A stretch of DNA of 57,531 bases from Bradyrhizobium sp. Ai1a-2 (lineage in GTDB: Bacteria > Pseudomonadota > Alphaproteobacteria > Rhizobiales > Xanthobacteraceae). The DNA lies in assembly GCF_000426245.1 (NCBI RefSeq), contig NZ_AUEZ01000057.1, positions 1 through 57,531 of the forward strand, given 5' to 3'. Position 1 is the stretch's first letter. Each line of letters begins with the position of its first letter. Shown here piece after piece: positions 25,091-33,940 of this stretch. The position numbers and the translations under genes were made by a program. The notes beneath the pieces are model-generated. The model was given only the letters and a program-made list of their open reading frames with translations, did not search any database and had not been told where the DNA came from.

Positions 25091-25696
25091 ATGGATGTGT
25101 GGCTCATGCGCGAGCGGTTTGTATGGTACGTGGCAAGCAGCCTTGCGCTGGCTTCAATCGCGCTCACTCCCGCCCGCGCCGCCGATGTCGCGGCCGGCAA
25201 GGAGAAAGCCGAGATGTGCATCGCATGCCACGGCGAGAACGGCATTTCGCAAACGGAAAACATCCCCTCGCTCGCCGGCCAACCGGATCAGTTCATCCAA
25301 TGGCAGCTCGTGTTCTTCCGCGCCGGCACCCGCAAGAACGAGCTGATGCAGCCGATCGTCGAGCAGCTCAACAATGACGACATCCGCAATCTCGGCGCTT
25401 ATTTCTCCTCGCTGACGCCGCCGAAAGGCCCGAAGGATGACGATCCTGATCTGTCGGAAAAGGGCAAGCAGGCCGCGGCCGGCCGCCGCTGCGCGTCATG
25501 CCATACCGACAGCTATGCCGGCACCAAGGCGGTGGCGCGCATCGCCGGCCAGCGCGAGGAATATCTCGTCAAGGCGCTGCACGACTACAAGTCCAGCGTG
25601 CGCTCGGGCGGCGGCATGGCCGCGATGGCCGATGTCGCCTATCCCTTGAGCGACGAAGAGATCACCGCGCTCGCGCATTATCTCGCGCATCTCTGA
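25091..25696 (+). CDS. Periplasmic dihaem cytochrome c (c4-like)
   Basis: A 201-residue secreted cytochrome with a signal peptide (ending near PARA). Two haem-binding motifs are present: CIACH at 43-47 and CASCH at 134-138. Each half has a typical class I layout; axial methionines are likely in ELMQPIV and in GGMAAMADVAYPLSDEEITALAHYLA. The duplicated structure resembles cytochrome c4. The ATG at 25091 is used; the frame is open upstream into the family F repeat, and a Met five codons later (25106) is also possible. It may take electrons from the neighbouring sugar dehydrogenase. Confidence 0.9.
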   Translation: MDVWLMRERFVWYVASSLALASIALTPARAADVAAGKEKAEMCIACHGENGISQTENIPSLAGQPDQFIQWQLVFFRAGTRKNELMQPIVEQLNNDDIRNLGAYFSSLTPPKGPKDDDPDLSEKGKQAAAGRRCASCHTDSYAGTKAVARIAGQREEYLVKALHDYKSSVRSGGGMAAMADVAYPLSDEEITALAHYLAHL

Positions 25697-25733
25697 TGGT
25701 GATCGGGAACGCCGCGCGCCGCCGAGGGACCCG

Positions 25734-25763
25734 CCCCGGGTTGCGCTGCGCTTCACCCGGGCT
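25734..25763. repeat. Short CCCGGG inverted repeat, family G
   Basis: CCCCGGGTTGCGC and its mirror ending in CACCCGGGCTGC lie between the convergent cytochrome and panE genes. Similar sequences are at 37425-37499 and 45538-45574. Confidence 0.55.
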
Positions 25764-25769
25764 GCGAGA

Positions 25770-26690
25770 CTACTTGCCCCGCTGCAACTCATACGCCTTC
25801 AGATGCGTATAGGCCGTGCGCAGCTTCGGCACCGGAATCTTGGCTGCATCCGCGCGGGCGACGAGGTCGCCGATCACGTGATCGGCTTCGACCGGCATGC
25901 CGGCCTTGATGTCGCGGAACATCGAGGCGGTCATCGGCGAGCCTTCGGCGGTCAGCATGCCCTTGGCGCGCTCGAAGAACGGCCCAGCCGGCGCATAGCC
26001 TTCGGCCGTCGCCACCGCGCTGCATTCGTCGAGCATGCCGAGCAGGAAATCCTTGCCGCCGGGCGCCGCCAGGATATTGCCGACGGAGGTGCGCATCACG
26101 CTGGTGGAGGCCGCGAGCGAAGCCAGGAACACCCACTTCTCCCACATGTCCTGCATCACATGGTCGCTGGCGGTGGCGCCATTGATGGCGGAAAACACCT
26201 CCGCGATCGCGCGCACGCGGTCCGACATCTTGCCGTCACGTTCGCCGAAGGTCAGCGACTGCATCGGCTGCAACTGCACCACTTCGCGCGCTTCATTCAG
26301 TGTTGCCGCAATCGCGCACAGGCCGCCGAGCACATGCTCGGCGCCGAATTTCTTGTCGAGGGCATTGAGATGCAGCATGCCGTTGAGCAGCGGGATGATC
26401 GCGGTGTTCGGTCCGACCGCCGGCGCGAACGACTTGATGGCGTCCTCCAGGTCGAATGCCTTGCAGCTCAACAGTACGACATCGAATTTCTCGCTCAATT
26501 TGTCCGCCTGCACGGTCGGCGGATTTTTCAGCGTCACGTCGCCGTTAGGGCTCTTGATCACGAGCCCGGCGGTCGCGAGTTCGGATGCGCGCCTGGGGCG
26601 GACCAGAAATGTAATGTCACGGCCGGCCTGCAGCAGCCGCCCACCGAAATATCCGCCGATCGCACCGGCGCCGACGACGAGAACGCGCAT
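25770..26690 (-). CDS. panE: 2-dehydropantoate 2-reductase family protein
   Basis: A 306-residue NADP-dependent reductase of the ketopantoate reductase fold. The Rossmann motif MRVLVVGAGAIGGYFGG starts the protein, the conserved Lys is in LLSCKAFDLEDAI, and the C-terminal domain has the family pattern GMPVEADHVIGDLV. The reaction in pantothenate synthesis is inferred; several paralogues with other substrates exist in this group, so the symbol is tentative. The ATG at 26690 is chosen because the Rossmann motif begins there. A perfect palindrome lies 126-150 bp upstream. Confidence 0.87.
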   Translation of the reverse strand: MRVLVVGAGAIGGYFGGRLLQAGRDITFLVRPRRASELATAGLVIKSPNGDVTLKNPPTVQADKLSEKFDVVLLSCKAFDLEDAIKSFAPAVGPNTAIIPLLNGMLHLNALDKKFGAEHVLGGLCAIAATLNEAREVVQLQPMQSLTFGERDGKMSDRVRAIAEVFSAINGATASDHVMQDMWEKWVFLASLAASTSVMRTSVGNILAAPGGKDFLLGMLDECSAVATAEGYAPAGPFFERAKGMLTAEGSPMTASMFRDIKAGMPVEADHVIGDLVARADAAKIPVPKLRTAYTHLKAYELQRGK

Positions 26691-26815
26691 GAGATAATTC
26701 CTTGTTGTTGTTGCTTGAGAGATGGACGGGCGAACTGTCAAATGGGGAGGCGACCCTCCCTGCCCTTCGGGTTTCTCCTTGGCCCTATTGTGGCGCGATC
26801 CGTGCGCTCCGTCTA

Positions 26816-26840
26816 CAATATGATGATCATCATCATATTG
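26816..26840. promoter_or_regulatory. Perfect 12-1-12 palindrome upstream of panE
   Basis: CAATATGATGAT at 26816-26827 and ATCATCATATTG at 26829-26840 are exact inverted arms around a single C. It is A/T rich in a GC-rich region and no T-run follows, so a protein-binding site is likelier than a terminator. It lies between the end of the MATE gene and the start of panE. Confidence 0.6.
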
Positions 26841-26859
26841 CGATGATCCCGCTTCCCGG

Positions 26860-28209
26860 TCAAATCAAACGCTCGATGGTCTGCTTCCGCCAGACCAGCA
26901 TGTAATAGCCCATCTGCAGCAGGAACATGGTGCAGAAGGTGATCGGATAGGCCGCCCATACCCCCTCGATGCCGATCAGCCGGCTGAGGACGATGGCGGA
27001 CGGGATCTCGACCAGCGCGATCGCGAGGGCGGAGATCAACAACGGCATCCACACCGTGCCGCCGGCGCGCATCGCCCCCGAAAACACCGTCGACCTCCCG
27101 AACAGGACCGAGCTCCACAGCACGATGTGCAGCAGTCCCTGCGCGAGCTCGAGCACCGCCGGGTCGGTGATGAAAAAGCCCATCAGCGTGCGGGAGAACA
27201 GATAACCAAGCGCGGCCAGTCCGCCGGTCAGGATCACGTTCATCTTTAGCCCGGTGCGGACGATGGCGCCGACCTGGCTGGCCTGGCCGCGGCCGATTGC
27301 CTGAGCGCCAAAGATAGAGACCGATATCGCGATCGACAGCGCGGGGAACTGCACATAGCTCAAGACCTGGTTGACGGCGCCATAGGCCGCCGTGGCCTTG
27401 GAGCCGAAGCCGTTGACGAGGCCGAGCAGCACCAGCTCGGCAAGCGACATCACCACCATGCCGAGCGCTGCGGGAATGCCAAGCCGCAACACGATCCGTA
27501 ACAGCCCGCCGTCCGGCCGCATCGCGCGCAGGAACGCGGCACCGAAAGCCAGCGCATGGCCTCTTCGCCGCAGATGGACGTTGAGCCACACCAATGTCAG
27601 CAGGCTCGACACCGCCGAGGCCCAGGCGGCGCTGGCGACGCCGAGATGCGGCAGGCCAAGCCAGCCGCGGATCAACGCCGGCGTCACCATGAGGCCGATG
27701 ACAGTCGAAATCGCGAGCGCGAACAGCGGCGTAAGCGTGTCGCCGACGCCGCGCAGCATCGCCGTGGCCATGATGAAGGCGAAGGTGAGCGGCATCGTGA
27801 TCATCATGGTCCGCGCGTAGGACGTGGCGGCATCGAGGATGTCGGCCGGCGTGGCGAGCGCGACCAGGAGCTCGCGCGTGAACAGCAACCCGAACAGCGC
27901 GATTGCACTTGCCAACAGGAGCGCGACCGTCAGTGTGGTGCCCGCCACCGCCTTGACCTTGTCAGGCTCGCCGGCGCCGAAGGCCTGGCCGACCAGCACG
28001 GTCGCGCCCGAGCTCAAACCAATCACGAAGGCGACCAGAAAGAACATCACCGGAAAGAACACCGAGACCGCGGCGAGCGCGTCGACCCCGATCATCTGTC
28101 CCAGATAGACGCTGTTGATGGTGCCGAACAGGGCCTGCAAAATGTTGCTCAGCATCATCGGCAGCAGGAAGGCCAGAAAGGTCCTCCAGAGCGGCGGCGG
28201 CGTGGACAT
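26860..28209 (-). CDS. MATE family efflux transporter
   Basis: A multidrug and toxin extrusion pump of 449 residues with about twelve membrane segments in two similar halves. The first half carries LLPMMLSNILQALFGTINSVYLGQM and FVIGLSSGATVLVGQAFGA; the second carries IPAALGMVVMSLAELVLLGLVNGFG and AISVSIFGAQAIGRGQ. It exports cationic drugs or metabolites in exchange for Na+ or H+. The substrate is unknown. The ATG at 28209 is preferred over a codon seven residues earlier. Confidence 0.92.
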   Translation of the reverse strand: MSTPPPLWRTFLAFLLPMMLSNILQALFGTINSVYLGQMIGVDALAAVSVFFPVMFFLVAFVIGLSSGATVLVGQAFGAGEPDKVKAVAGTTLTVALLLASAIALFGLLFTRELLVALATPADILDAATSYARTMMITMPLTFAFIMATAMLRGVGDTLTPLFALAISTVIGLMVTPALIRGWLGLPHLGVASAAWASAVSSLLTLVWLNVHLRRRGHALAFGAAFLRAMRPDGGLLRIVLRLGIPAALGMVVMSLAELVLLGLVNGFGSKATAAYGAVNQVLSYVQFPALSIAISVSIFGAQAIGRGQASQVGAIVRTGLKMNVILTGGLAALGYLFSRTLMGFFITDPAVLELAQGLLHIVLWSSVLFGRSTVFSGAMRAGGTVWMPLLISALAIALVEIPSAIVLSRLIGIEGVWAAYPITFCTMFLLQMGYYMLVWRKQTIERLI

Positions 28210-28272
28210 GAGGCATTCCTGTTGAAGCAATAATCGATCGTTGAGTAATTCAGTCGCGTAGCGGGCTCACTT

Positions 28273-28399
28273 CACCTCTCCCGCTTGCGGGGGAGGTCGG
28301 CGCGTAAGCGCCGGGTGGGGGCTCTCTCCACATACAAGAACGGTCCGACTCGCGGAGGCACCCTCACCCCGCCCTCTCGCAAGCGGGAGAGGGAGCGCA
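28273..28399. repeat. Dispersed inverted repeat, family C
   Basis: CCTCTCCCGCTTGCGG at the left and CGCAAGCGGGAGAGGG at the right. It lies between DUF2239 and the MATE gene. Confidence 0.8.
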
Positions 28400-28433
28400 C
28401 CGCATCGCGGCTGGTGCGAGCTTTCACCACGCG

Positions 28434-29015
28434 CTAATCCGCGCGGTCGCTGTAGGCGAGCTTGACGACGTGGTCGCGAATGTCCGGCGGCCAATCGGCG
28501 ATCTCGCCGACAAAGCGGCGGCGGTCATCGGCGAACAGGGCGCGCGAGGCCTCCTCGAATTTCGGCAGGTTGCCGGCCATCGCCGACATGAAATGATAGG
28601 CGGCCTCGCGCGCGGCGCGCTGGCGGTCGCGGTCGCCGCTTACGCGGCGGGCCTCGTCCACGAGCTTGCGCAATGCCACCGAGGCCCCGCCGGGCTGCGC
28701 GTTGAGCCATTCCCAATGGCGCGGCAGCAGCGTCACTTCGCGCGCGACCACGCCGAGTTTCGGCCGGCCACGGCCGCGCGGCTCGCCCGGCGGCAATTCC
28801 GGCGTCTCGTTTGGCGGCGCTGCCGTCGGCAGCCTTGCCAGGATCTCGTCATCGCTGCCGCGAAGGTCGAGATCGACCGCGCGGCCCGTCCGGTCACAGA
28901 AGATCGCAACCGGATCGGTGCTCTGGCCAGCCCGCTTGACGGCCAGCGCGACCACGGGCAGGGGCCCGGAGGCCAGGCGACGCTGGCCTTCGAAGGCTGT
29001 AAAGGTCTGGTTCAT
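28434..29015 (-). CDS. DUF2239 family protein with an AT-hook-like segment
   Basis: The 193-residue protein matches what I know of DUF2239: FTAFEGQRRLASG at the N-terminus, then DRTGRAVDLDLRG. A central proline-rich stretch leads into GRGRPKLGV (81-89), an AT-hook-like minor-groove-binding sequence. A helical part follows: EVTLLPRHWEWLNAQPGGASVALRKLVDEARR. The C-terminus is helical and ends WPPDIRDHVVKLA. The function is unknown, but DNA binding is plausible. The upstream region contains a good promoter with two copies of a CCAAATTAT-ACCCGG box, so autoregulation is possible. Confidence 0.82.
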   Translation of the reverse strand: MNQTFTAFEGQRRLASGPLPVVALAVKRAGQSTDPVAIFCDRTGRAVDLDLRGSDDEILARLPTAAPPNETPELPPGEPRGRGRPKLGVVAREVTLLPRHWEWLNAQPGGASVALRKLVDEARRVSGDRDRQRAAREAAYHFMSAMAGNLPKFEEASRALFADDRRRFVGEIADWPPDIRDHVVKLAYSDRAD

Positions 29016-29047
29016 TTGAGATATCTTGTTGGTTCGTGATGTGTATA

Positions 29048-29099
29048 TTTATGTCCGGGTATAATTTGGTTGTCAATATCACCCGGGTAAATAATTTGG
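29048..29099 (-). promoter_or_regulatory. Sigma-70 promoter with repeated boxes upstream of DUF2239
   Basis: On the minus strand TTGACA (complement of 29071-29076), 17 bases, then CATAAA (complement of 29048-29053) form a good -35/-10 pair about 26 bases before the expected transcript-to-ATG distance. CCAAATTAT followed by ACCCGG occurs twice, ending at 29099 and 29069, 30 bp apart. One copy is upstream of -35 and one lies in the spacer. Confidence 0.6.
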
Positions 29100-29177
29100 C
29101 CTCTCGGCTAATCGCGAATCCGGCGATTGCCTGATAGGGAACGCGCGAGAAGGTTCTTTGCATTTTCGGGGTACGCC

Positions 29178-29843
29178 GTGCTGACCGTTCATCACCTCAA
29201 CAATTCGCGCTCGCAACGGGTGCTGTGGCTCCTCGAAGAGCTCGGCGTACCCTACGAAATCGTGCGCTACCAGCGCCAGCAGGACATGCGCGGGCCGAAG
29301 GAGCTCCTGGCCGTCCATCCGCTTGGCAAATCGCCTGTTATTACCGACAACGGCAACACGATCGCGGAATCGGGTGCGATCGTCGAATACATCCTCGGCG
29401 CCTATGGCGAGGGACGCCTGATCCCGCCGGCCGGGACGCCGGAACGGCTGCGCTACACCTATTGGCTGCATTATGCCGAAGGCTCGGCGATGCCGCCGCT
29501 GCTGTTGAAGCTCCTGTTCACGGTCATGCCGAAACGGGCGCCCTCCTTGCTCCGCCCGCTCGTGCGCAAGGTCTCCAACCAGGTGCTGACGGCGCTCGTG
29601 AACCCGCAGCTCAAGCAGCACATGGCGTTCTGGGAGGCAGAACTCGGCAGAAGCCAATGGTTCGCGGGCAACGAGTTCAGCGCAGCCGACATCCAGATGA
29701 GCTTTCCGCTGGAGGTCGCTTCCGCGCGCGCCGGGCTGGAGGAGGGGCACCCCAGGTGCATGGCCTTCCTCGAGCGCATTCACGCGCGCCCGGCCTACGC
29801 CCGCGCGTTGGAGAAGGGTGGGTCGTATCAGGTGGGGCGCTGA
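29178..29843 (+). CDS. Glutathione S-transferase
   Basis: The N-terminal thioredoxin-like domain has LTVHHLNNSRSQRVLWLLEEL, whose serine is the likely catalytic residue, and GKSPVITDNGNTIAESGAIVEYI, the glutathione-binding cis-Pro and Ser region. The C-terminal helical domain contains FSAADIQMSFPLE, the capping-box region. I place the start at the GTG at 29178 (221 residues); a TTG at 29127 in frame would give 17 more residues, but these do not look like GST. Substrate unknown. Confidence 0.9.
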   Translation: MLTVHHLNNSRSQRVLWLLEELGVPYEIVRYQRQQDMRGPKELLAVHPLGKSPVITDNGNTIAESGAIVEYILGAYGEGRLIPPAGTPERLRYTYWLHYAEGSAMPPLLLKLLFTVMPKRAPSLLRPLVRKVSNQVLTALVNPQLKQHMAFWEAELGRSQWFAGNEFSAADIQMSFPLEVASARAGLEEGHPRCMAFLERIHARPAYARALEKGGSYQVGR

Positions 29844-29859
29844 ACGCCACGCAATCCGC

Positions 29860-29943
29860 CGTCATTGCGAGGAGCGAAGCGACGAAGCAATCCATGCCTC
29901 CGCAAGTGGCAACATGGATTGCTTCGCTTCGCTCGCAATGACG
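29860..29943. repeat. Dispersed inverted repeat, family D
   Basis: CGTCATTGCGAG and CTCGCAATGACG arms with inner AAGCAATCCATG/CATGGATTGCTT pairing. It sits between the convergent GST and serine hydrolase genes. Confidence 0.87.
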
Positions 29944-29951
29944 AAGGGCCA

Positions 29952-31340
29952 CTAACGCTCCACCGCTGCGATCACCTCTTTCACCAACCGCGCCAATCCG
30001 CGCATGTCGCCGGTCCGATCGACGCTGTCGCCGAGGCGAACCACGACGAGATGCTGCGTCGGCATGATGACGATGCGCTGGCCGAGATCGCCGGAGGCGA
30101 AGAAAGCATCGCGGGGAATGCCGAGCGCGATGCGGGCCTTGGCGCTCCGATGTTCGCTGCGGTTGGTCCAGAAGCCGGCGCCATAGTCGGTCTTCAGGGT
30201 CGCGGCGGCGGAAAAATCCACCCAGTCTTCGTGCAACAGCCGCTTGCCGCCGACCACGCCGTCATTGAGATAGAGCAGCCCGAAGCGTGCCCAGTCCCGC
30301 GCGCTCGCCAGCATGTAGGCGGTGCCTTGCAGTGTGCCGCTGCCGTCGAATTCCAGCGTGACGCTGCGCATGCCGAGCGGGTTGAACAATTCGCGCCAGG
30401 CAAAGGCGAGCATCTGCTCGGGGCCGCCGACGGCATAGCGGATGATCCGCGCCAATAGTTGCGTCGAGGGACTTGAATAGTGCCAGCGCGTGCCGGGCGG
30501 CGCTATCAGGGGCGCCTTCAACGCAAAGCCCGCCATGTCATCGCGGAGGTAGAGCATCTGGCTGGAGGGATCGAAGCCCGAATTGGTCTCGTCCAGCGCC
30601 AGGCCCGTTGTCATGCGCATGAGGTGCTCGACCTCGATCTCGCGGCGCGGATCATTCCTGCCGCGCCACTCCGGAATCGGCGCCGGCATCGACGGTGTGA
30701 CCAGGCCTTGTTGCGTCAGGATTCCGATCAGCGCATTGATCACCGACTTGGTCATGGAAAAACCAAGCAGCGGCGTGTCGACGCTGACGCCGTTCGCGTA
30801 GCGCTCGGCGATGACCTTGCCGTTATGGACCACCACCACCGCCTTGGTGCGCCGGAGCGGCGGCTCCGCCGGCTCCTCGAAGGCATGATCGAGCGCCGCT
30901 TTCAGCGCCGGGTCCGAAGGCTCGACAGCCTCAGGGCCCGCGATCTCCTCGAGCAGCGGCGGCGCTTTTGTCACCTTCAGCGCATCGATGTCGCTCTTGA
31001 GTACGTAAGGCGCCTTCGCGCCGTGCAGCATCACGCATCCGAATCCATCGTGAAAGGCGGCGCGGCTTGTCAGCCATCCCGCCACTGACGCATCGACGGT
31101 CTTGCCCGCGCGGTCGAGCGCAAAGCGGAGCAGCGGACGCAGTCTGCGGATGCCGGCACGATCGATCGTCTCGGAAAACACCGTTTCCGGATCGAGGCCG
31201 GAGACGAATACCTTGGAACAGACATTATGTGCGACCGCGCCGGTCGCCACACGAATGGCCCGATCAGGGCGGAAGTAGACGGCAATCGCCACCGCGGCGG
31301 CGAACGCGATCGTTGCCGCGATCCATTTCTGCCAGCCCAC
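29952..31340 (-). CDS. Membrane-anchored serine hydrolase (class C beta-lactamase fold)
   Basis: This 462-residue protein has an N-terminal membrane anchor (about 5-22) and a penicillin-binding-protein-like serine hydrolase domain. The SxxK motif is in LGFSMTKSVINALIG. The second motif, W-HYSSPSTQLLARI, supplies the Tyr-x-Ser/Asn equivalent, and VVVHNGKVIAERY is typical of the family. It may be an esterase or peptidase; there is no sign of true beta-lactam resistance. It starts at a GTG at 31340 with a perfect GGAGGAATTT upstream. Confidence 0.87.
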   Translation of the reverse strand: MGWQKWIAATIAFAAAVAIAVYFRPDRAIRVATGAVAHNVCSKVFVSGLDPETVFSETIDRAGIRRLRPLLRFALDRAGKTVDASVAGWLTSRAAFHDGFGCVMLHGAKAPYVLKSDIDALKVTKAPPLLEEIAGPEAVEPSDPALKAALDHAFEEPAEPPLRRTKAVVVVHNGKVIAERYANGVSVDTPLLGFSMTKSVINALIGILTQQGLVTPSMPAPIPEWRGRNDPRREIEVEHLMRMTTGLALDETNSGFDPSSQMLYLRDDMAGFALKAPLIAPPGTRWHYSSPSTQLLARIIRYAVGGPEQMLAFAWRELFNPLGMRSVTLEFDGSGTLQGTAYMLASARDWARFGLLYLNDGVVGGKRLLHEDWVDFSAAATLKTDYGAGFWTNRSEHRSAKARIALGIPRDAFFASGDLGQRIVIMPTQHLVVVRLGDSVDRTGDMRGLARLVKEVIAAVER

Positions 31341-31469
31341 AAATTCCTCCGCACTGAAGCTGCGCTTGAATTCCGGGTGAGGGGACTCTCCGCAAGTCCG
31401 CCTGTCACCGCTGACCCTCTTCCCGTTAAGAACGGGGAGAGGGAGGCGGCCATTCGCTTCAATCGGGTT

Positions 31470-32366
31470 CTACCGTGACTTCTGGGCTTCGCCAACGGAG
31501 GGGAGCGGTTGCACAGTGACGCCGGGCGGCGGCATATCGTCGTCGGGCACGAAGAAGTCCGACATCAGCGGCACCGACGAATCAACACGGTAGTGTTCGA
31601 AGTCGCGCACGCCGCTGTCATAGAGCACCTTGTCGTCGATGCAGAACCGGCCGGTGAATTCGCGTGCCGGTTTGGTCAGGATGACGTGGGCGGCATCGCC
31701 GATGATCTCGGGCGTGCGGCTGACGCGCATCATGGCGTCGCCGCCGAGGAGGTTGCCGACCGCGGCGGTGGCGATCGTCGTGCGCGGCCACAGCGCGTTG
31801 ACAGCAACACCAGCCGATCGCAATTCGCCCGACAGCCCCAGCACGCACATGCTCATGCCGAACTTCGCCATGGTGTAGGCGGTGGAGTTCTCGAACCACT
31901 TTGCTTTCATGTCTGGTGGTGGCGACAGCATCAAAATGTGCGGATTCGCCGCCTTCTTCAAATGCGGAATGCAATATTTCGACACCATGAAGGTGCCGCG
32001 CGTATTGATGCCCATCATCAGGTCGAACCGCTTCATGTCGGTGGCCTGCGAGTTGGTCAGGCTGATGGCGCTGGCGTTGTTGACGCAGATGTCGATGCCG
32101 CCGAATTCGGCGACCGTCTTGTCGATCGCCGCGATCACCTGCGCCTCGTCCCTGATATCGCAGACGACCGGCAGCGCCTTGCCGCCGGCGGCGCGGATAT
32201 CGTCGGCGGCGGTGTAGATCGTGCCTTTCAGTTTGGGATGCGGCTCGGTGGTCTTGGCGGCGATCGCGACGTTGGCGCCATCGCGTGCCGCCCGCAGCGC
32301 GATTGCAAGCCCGATGCCGCGGCTTGCACCGGTAATGAACAGCGTCTTGCCCTTGAGCGGCGTCAT
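31470..32366 (-). CDS. Short-chain dehydrogenase/reductase (HSDL2-like)
   Basis: A 298-residue classical SDR. The cofactor motif is TGASRGIGLAIA at the N-terminus, NNAS follows near residue 95, and the catalytic Tyr-Lys pair is in AYTMAKFGMSM. The pattern TTEPHPKLKGTIYTAADDIRAAGGKAL after the first strand resembles the HSDL2/peroxisomal SDR branch. The substrate is unknown. The ATG at 32366 has GGAGG upstream. Confidence 0.92.
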   Translation of the reverse strand: MTPLKGKTLFITGASRGIGLAIALRAARDGANVAIAAKTTEPHPKLKGTIYTAADDIRAAGGKALPVVCDIRDEAQVIAAIDKTVAEFGGIDICVNNASAISLTNSQATDMKRFDLMMGINTRGTFMVSKYCIPHLKKAANPHILMLSPPPDMKAKWFENSTAYTMAKFGMSMCVLGLSGELRSAGVAVNALWPRTTIATAAVGNLLGGDAMMRVSRTPEIIGDAAHVILTKPAREFTGRFCIDDKVLYDSGVRDFEHYRVDSSVPLMSDFFVPDDDMPPPGVTVQPLPSVGEAQKSR

Positions 32367-32430
32367 GGAAAGCCTCCGGTTCTAGTGTGAGCTACCATTT
32401 GGTTGACTCGCTCCCGCCGCGAACTCAGTG

Positions 32431-32608
32431 CACCTCTCCCGCTTGCGGGGGAGGCATAGGCCGCCTTCGGCGGCCGTTCCTAAGGGACGCCGAAGCGAAG
32501 CTTCGGCTATGGCGCAGCGCCGGGTGGGGGCTCTCTCCACTCAAAGAGCGTCAATCGTGGAGACACCCCCACCCCAGCCCTCCCCCGCAAGCAGGAGAGG
32601 GAGCGCAG
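32431..32608. repeat. Dispersed inverted repeat, family C
   Basis: CCTCTCCCGCTTGCGGGGGAG at the left and CCCGCAAGCAGGAGAGGG at the right. The inner part holds CCGCCTTCGGCGG and GAAGCGAAGCTTCGG palindromes. Located between the MFS and SDR genes. Confidence 0.8.
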
Positions 32609-32641
32609 CTCCGTCGCGGCGCAACTTGATCTCATCATGCT

Positions 32642-33940
32642 TTAGCCATCTGCATGCAACACCCGTCCGCGGGTCTCCGGCAGCGCGTAGGCGGCCAGGA
32701 AGAATACAGCGTAAGCGGCGACCGCGAAAATCGCGATTGCGTTGGCGAGCGAGGTCGTGGTCGAGAGCGCGCCGACGAGATAGGGGAACAGCGCGCCGAT
32801 GCCGCGGCCGAAATTATAGCAGAAGCCCTGTCCGGATCCGCGCAGCCTGGTGGGATAGAGCTCGGTCAGGAACGCGCCCATGCCGGAGAAATAGCCGGAG
32901 GCAAAGAAGCCGAGCGGAAAGCCCAGCACCCACAGCAATTCGTTGCTGATCTGCACTTGCGTATAGACGAGCACGACCGCGATGGCGCCGAGCGAGAAGG
33001 TCAGGAACAGATTCCGACGGCCAATGCGGTCGGCGAGCCAGGCGCCGACGAGATAGCCAATGAACGAGCCGATGATCAGCGCGGCGAGGTAGCCGGTCGA
33101 GGTAACGATCGAAAGGTGGCGCTCGGTGGTGAGGAAGCGCGGCACCCAGAAGGTGATGGCGTAGTAGCCGCCCTGGCACCCCGTCGCCGCCAGCGCCGCC
33201 AGGATGGTCGTCTTCAGGATCGGTCCGTGGAAGATCTCCAATAGCGACGGCCGGTCGCCAGCGGCCTGCTGTTTTTCGCGCGTGGCTGCGGCGATCTCAG
33301 GCTCCGTAACATAGCGGCGCAGATAGAACACCAGCAGCGCCGGCAGCGCGCCGATCACGAACATCCAGCGCCAGGCGGTCTCCGCTGGAAGAATCGAGAA
33401 CAGGATCGCCTGCGCCAGCACCGCGAGGCCCCAGCCGACGGCCCAGCCTGATTGCACCGAGCCGACCGCGCGCCCGCGATATTCCGGCCGGATGGCTTCG
33501 CCCATCAGTACCGCGCCCGCCGCCCATTCGCCGCCGAAGCCGAGGCCCAGAACGGCCCGCGCGATCAGGAGCTGATCGAAATTCTGCGCGACCGCGCAGA
33601 CGAGCGAGAAGAACGAGAACCAGAGAATGGTGAGCTGCAGCGTCCTGACGCGCCCGATGCGGTCGGCAAGATAACCGCCGAGCCAGCCGCCGATGGCGGA
33701 CGAGAGCAGTGTCACCGTGCCCGCAAGGCCCGCGGTGCCGGCATCGACCTTCCACAGCGTGATGATGGTGCCGATCACGAGCGGATAGATCATGAAATCC
33801 ATGCCGTCGAGCGCCCAGCCCGAGGCGCACGCCCAGAAGGTGCGCCGCTCCTGCAGGTTCATGTCACGGTAGAAGGCGAGCAGGCTGGTATCGTGGATTT
33901 CAGCGATTTCCATCGCCTTCGATGGATCCGATGTCGTCAT
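32642..33940 (-). CDS. MFS transporter (sugar/aromatic-acid or sialate-like)
   Basis: A 432-residue permease with twelve predicted membrane segments. The first loop reads GGYLADRIGRVR, the MFS motif A, and the second half has a matching GAWLADRIGRRN. WACASGWALDGMDFMIYPLVIG at the start and GLGFGGEWAAGAVLMGE in helix 5 are typical of the acid/proton-symport subfamily that takes up organic acids. The substrate is not predictable. The ATG at 33940 is used. Confidence 0.9.
   Translation of the reverse strand: MTTSDPSKAMEIAEIHDTSLLAFYRDMNLQERRTFWACASGWALDGMDFMIYPLVIGTIITLWKVDAGTAGLAGTVTLLSSAIGGWLGGYLADRIGRVRTLQLTILWFSFFSLVCAVAQNFDQLLIARAVLGLGFGGEWAAGAVLMGEAIRPEYRGRAVGSVQSGWAVGWGLAVLAQAILFSILPAETAWRWMFVIGALPALLVFYLRRYVTEPEIAAATREKQQAAGDRPSLLEIFHGPILKTTILAALAATGCQGGYYAITFWVPRFLTTERHLSIVTSTGYLAALIIGSFIGYLVGAWLADRIGRRNLFLTFSLGAIAVVLVYTQVQISNELLWVLGFPLGFFASGYFSGMGAFLTELYPTRLRGSGQGFCYNFGRGIGALFPYLVGALSTTTSLANAIAIFAVAAYAVFFLAAYALPETRGRVLHADG

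Noticed and set aside
25803..26846. 347-codon plus-strand open frame
   Set aside because: Antisense to panE, with biased composition.
31370..31450. Possible further family C repeat
   Set aside because: Only fragments such as GGGTGAGGGG and GGGGAGAGGG are visible. The arms do not pair well enough to call.
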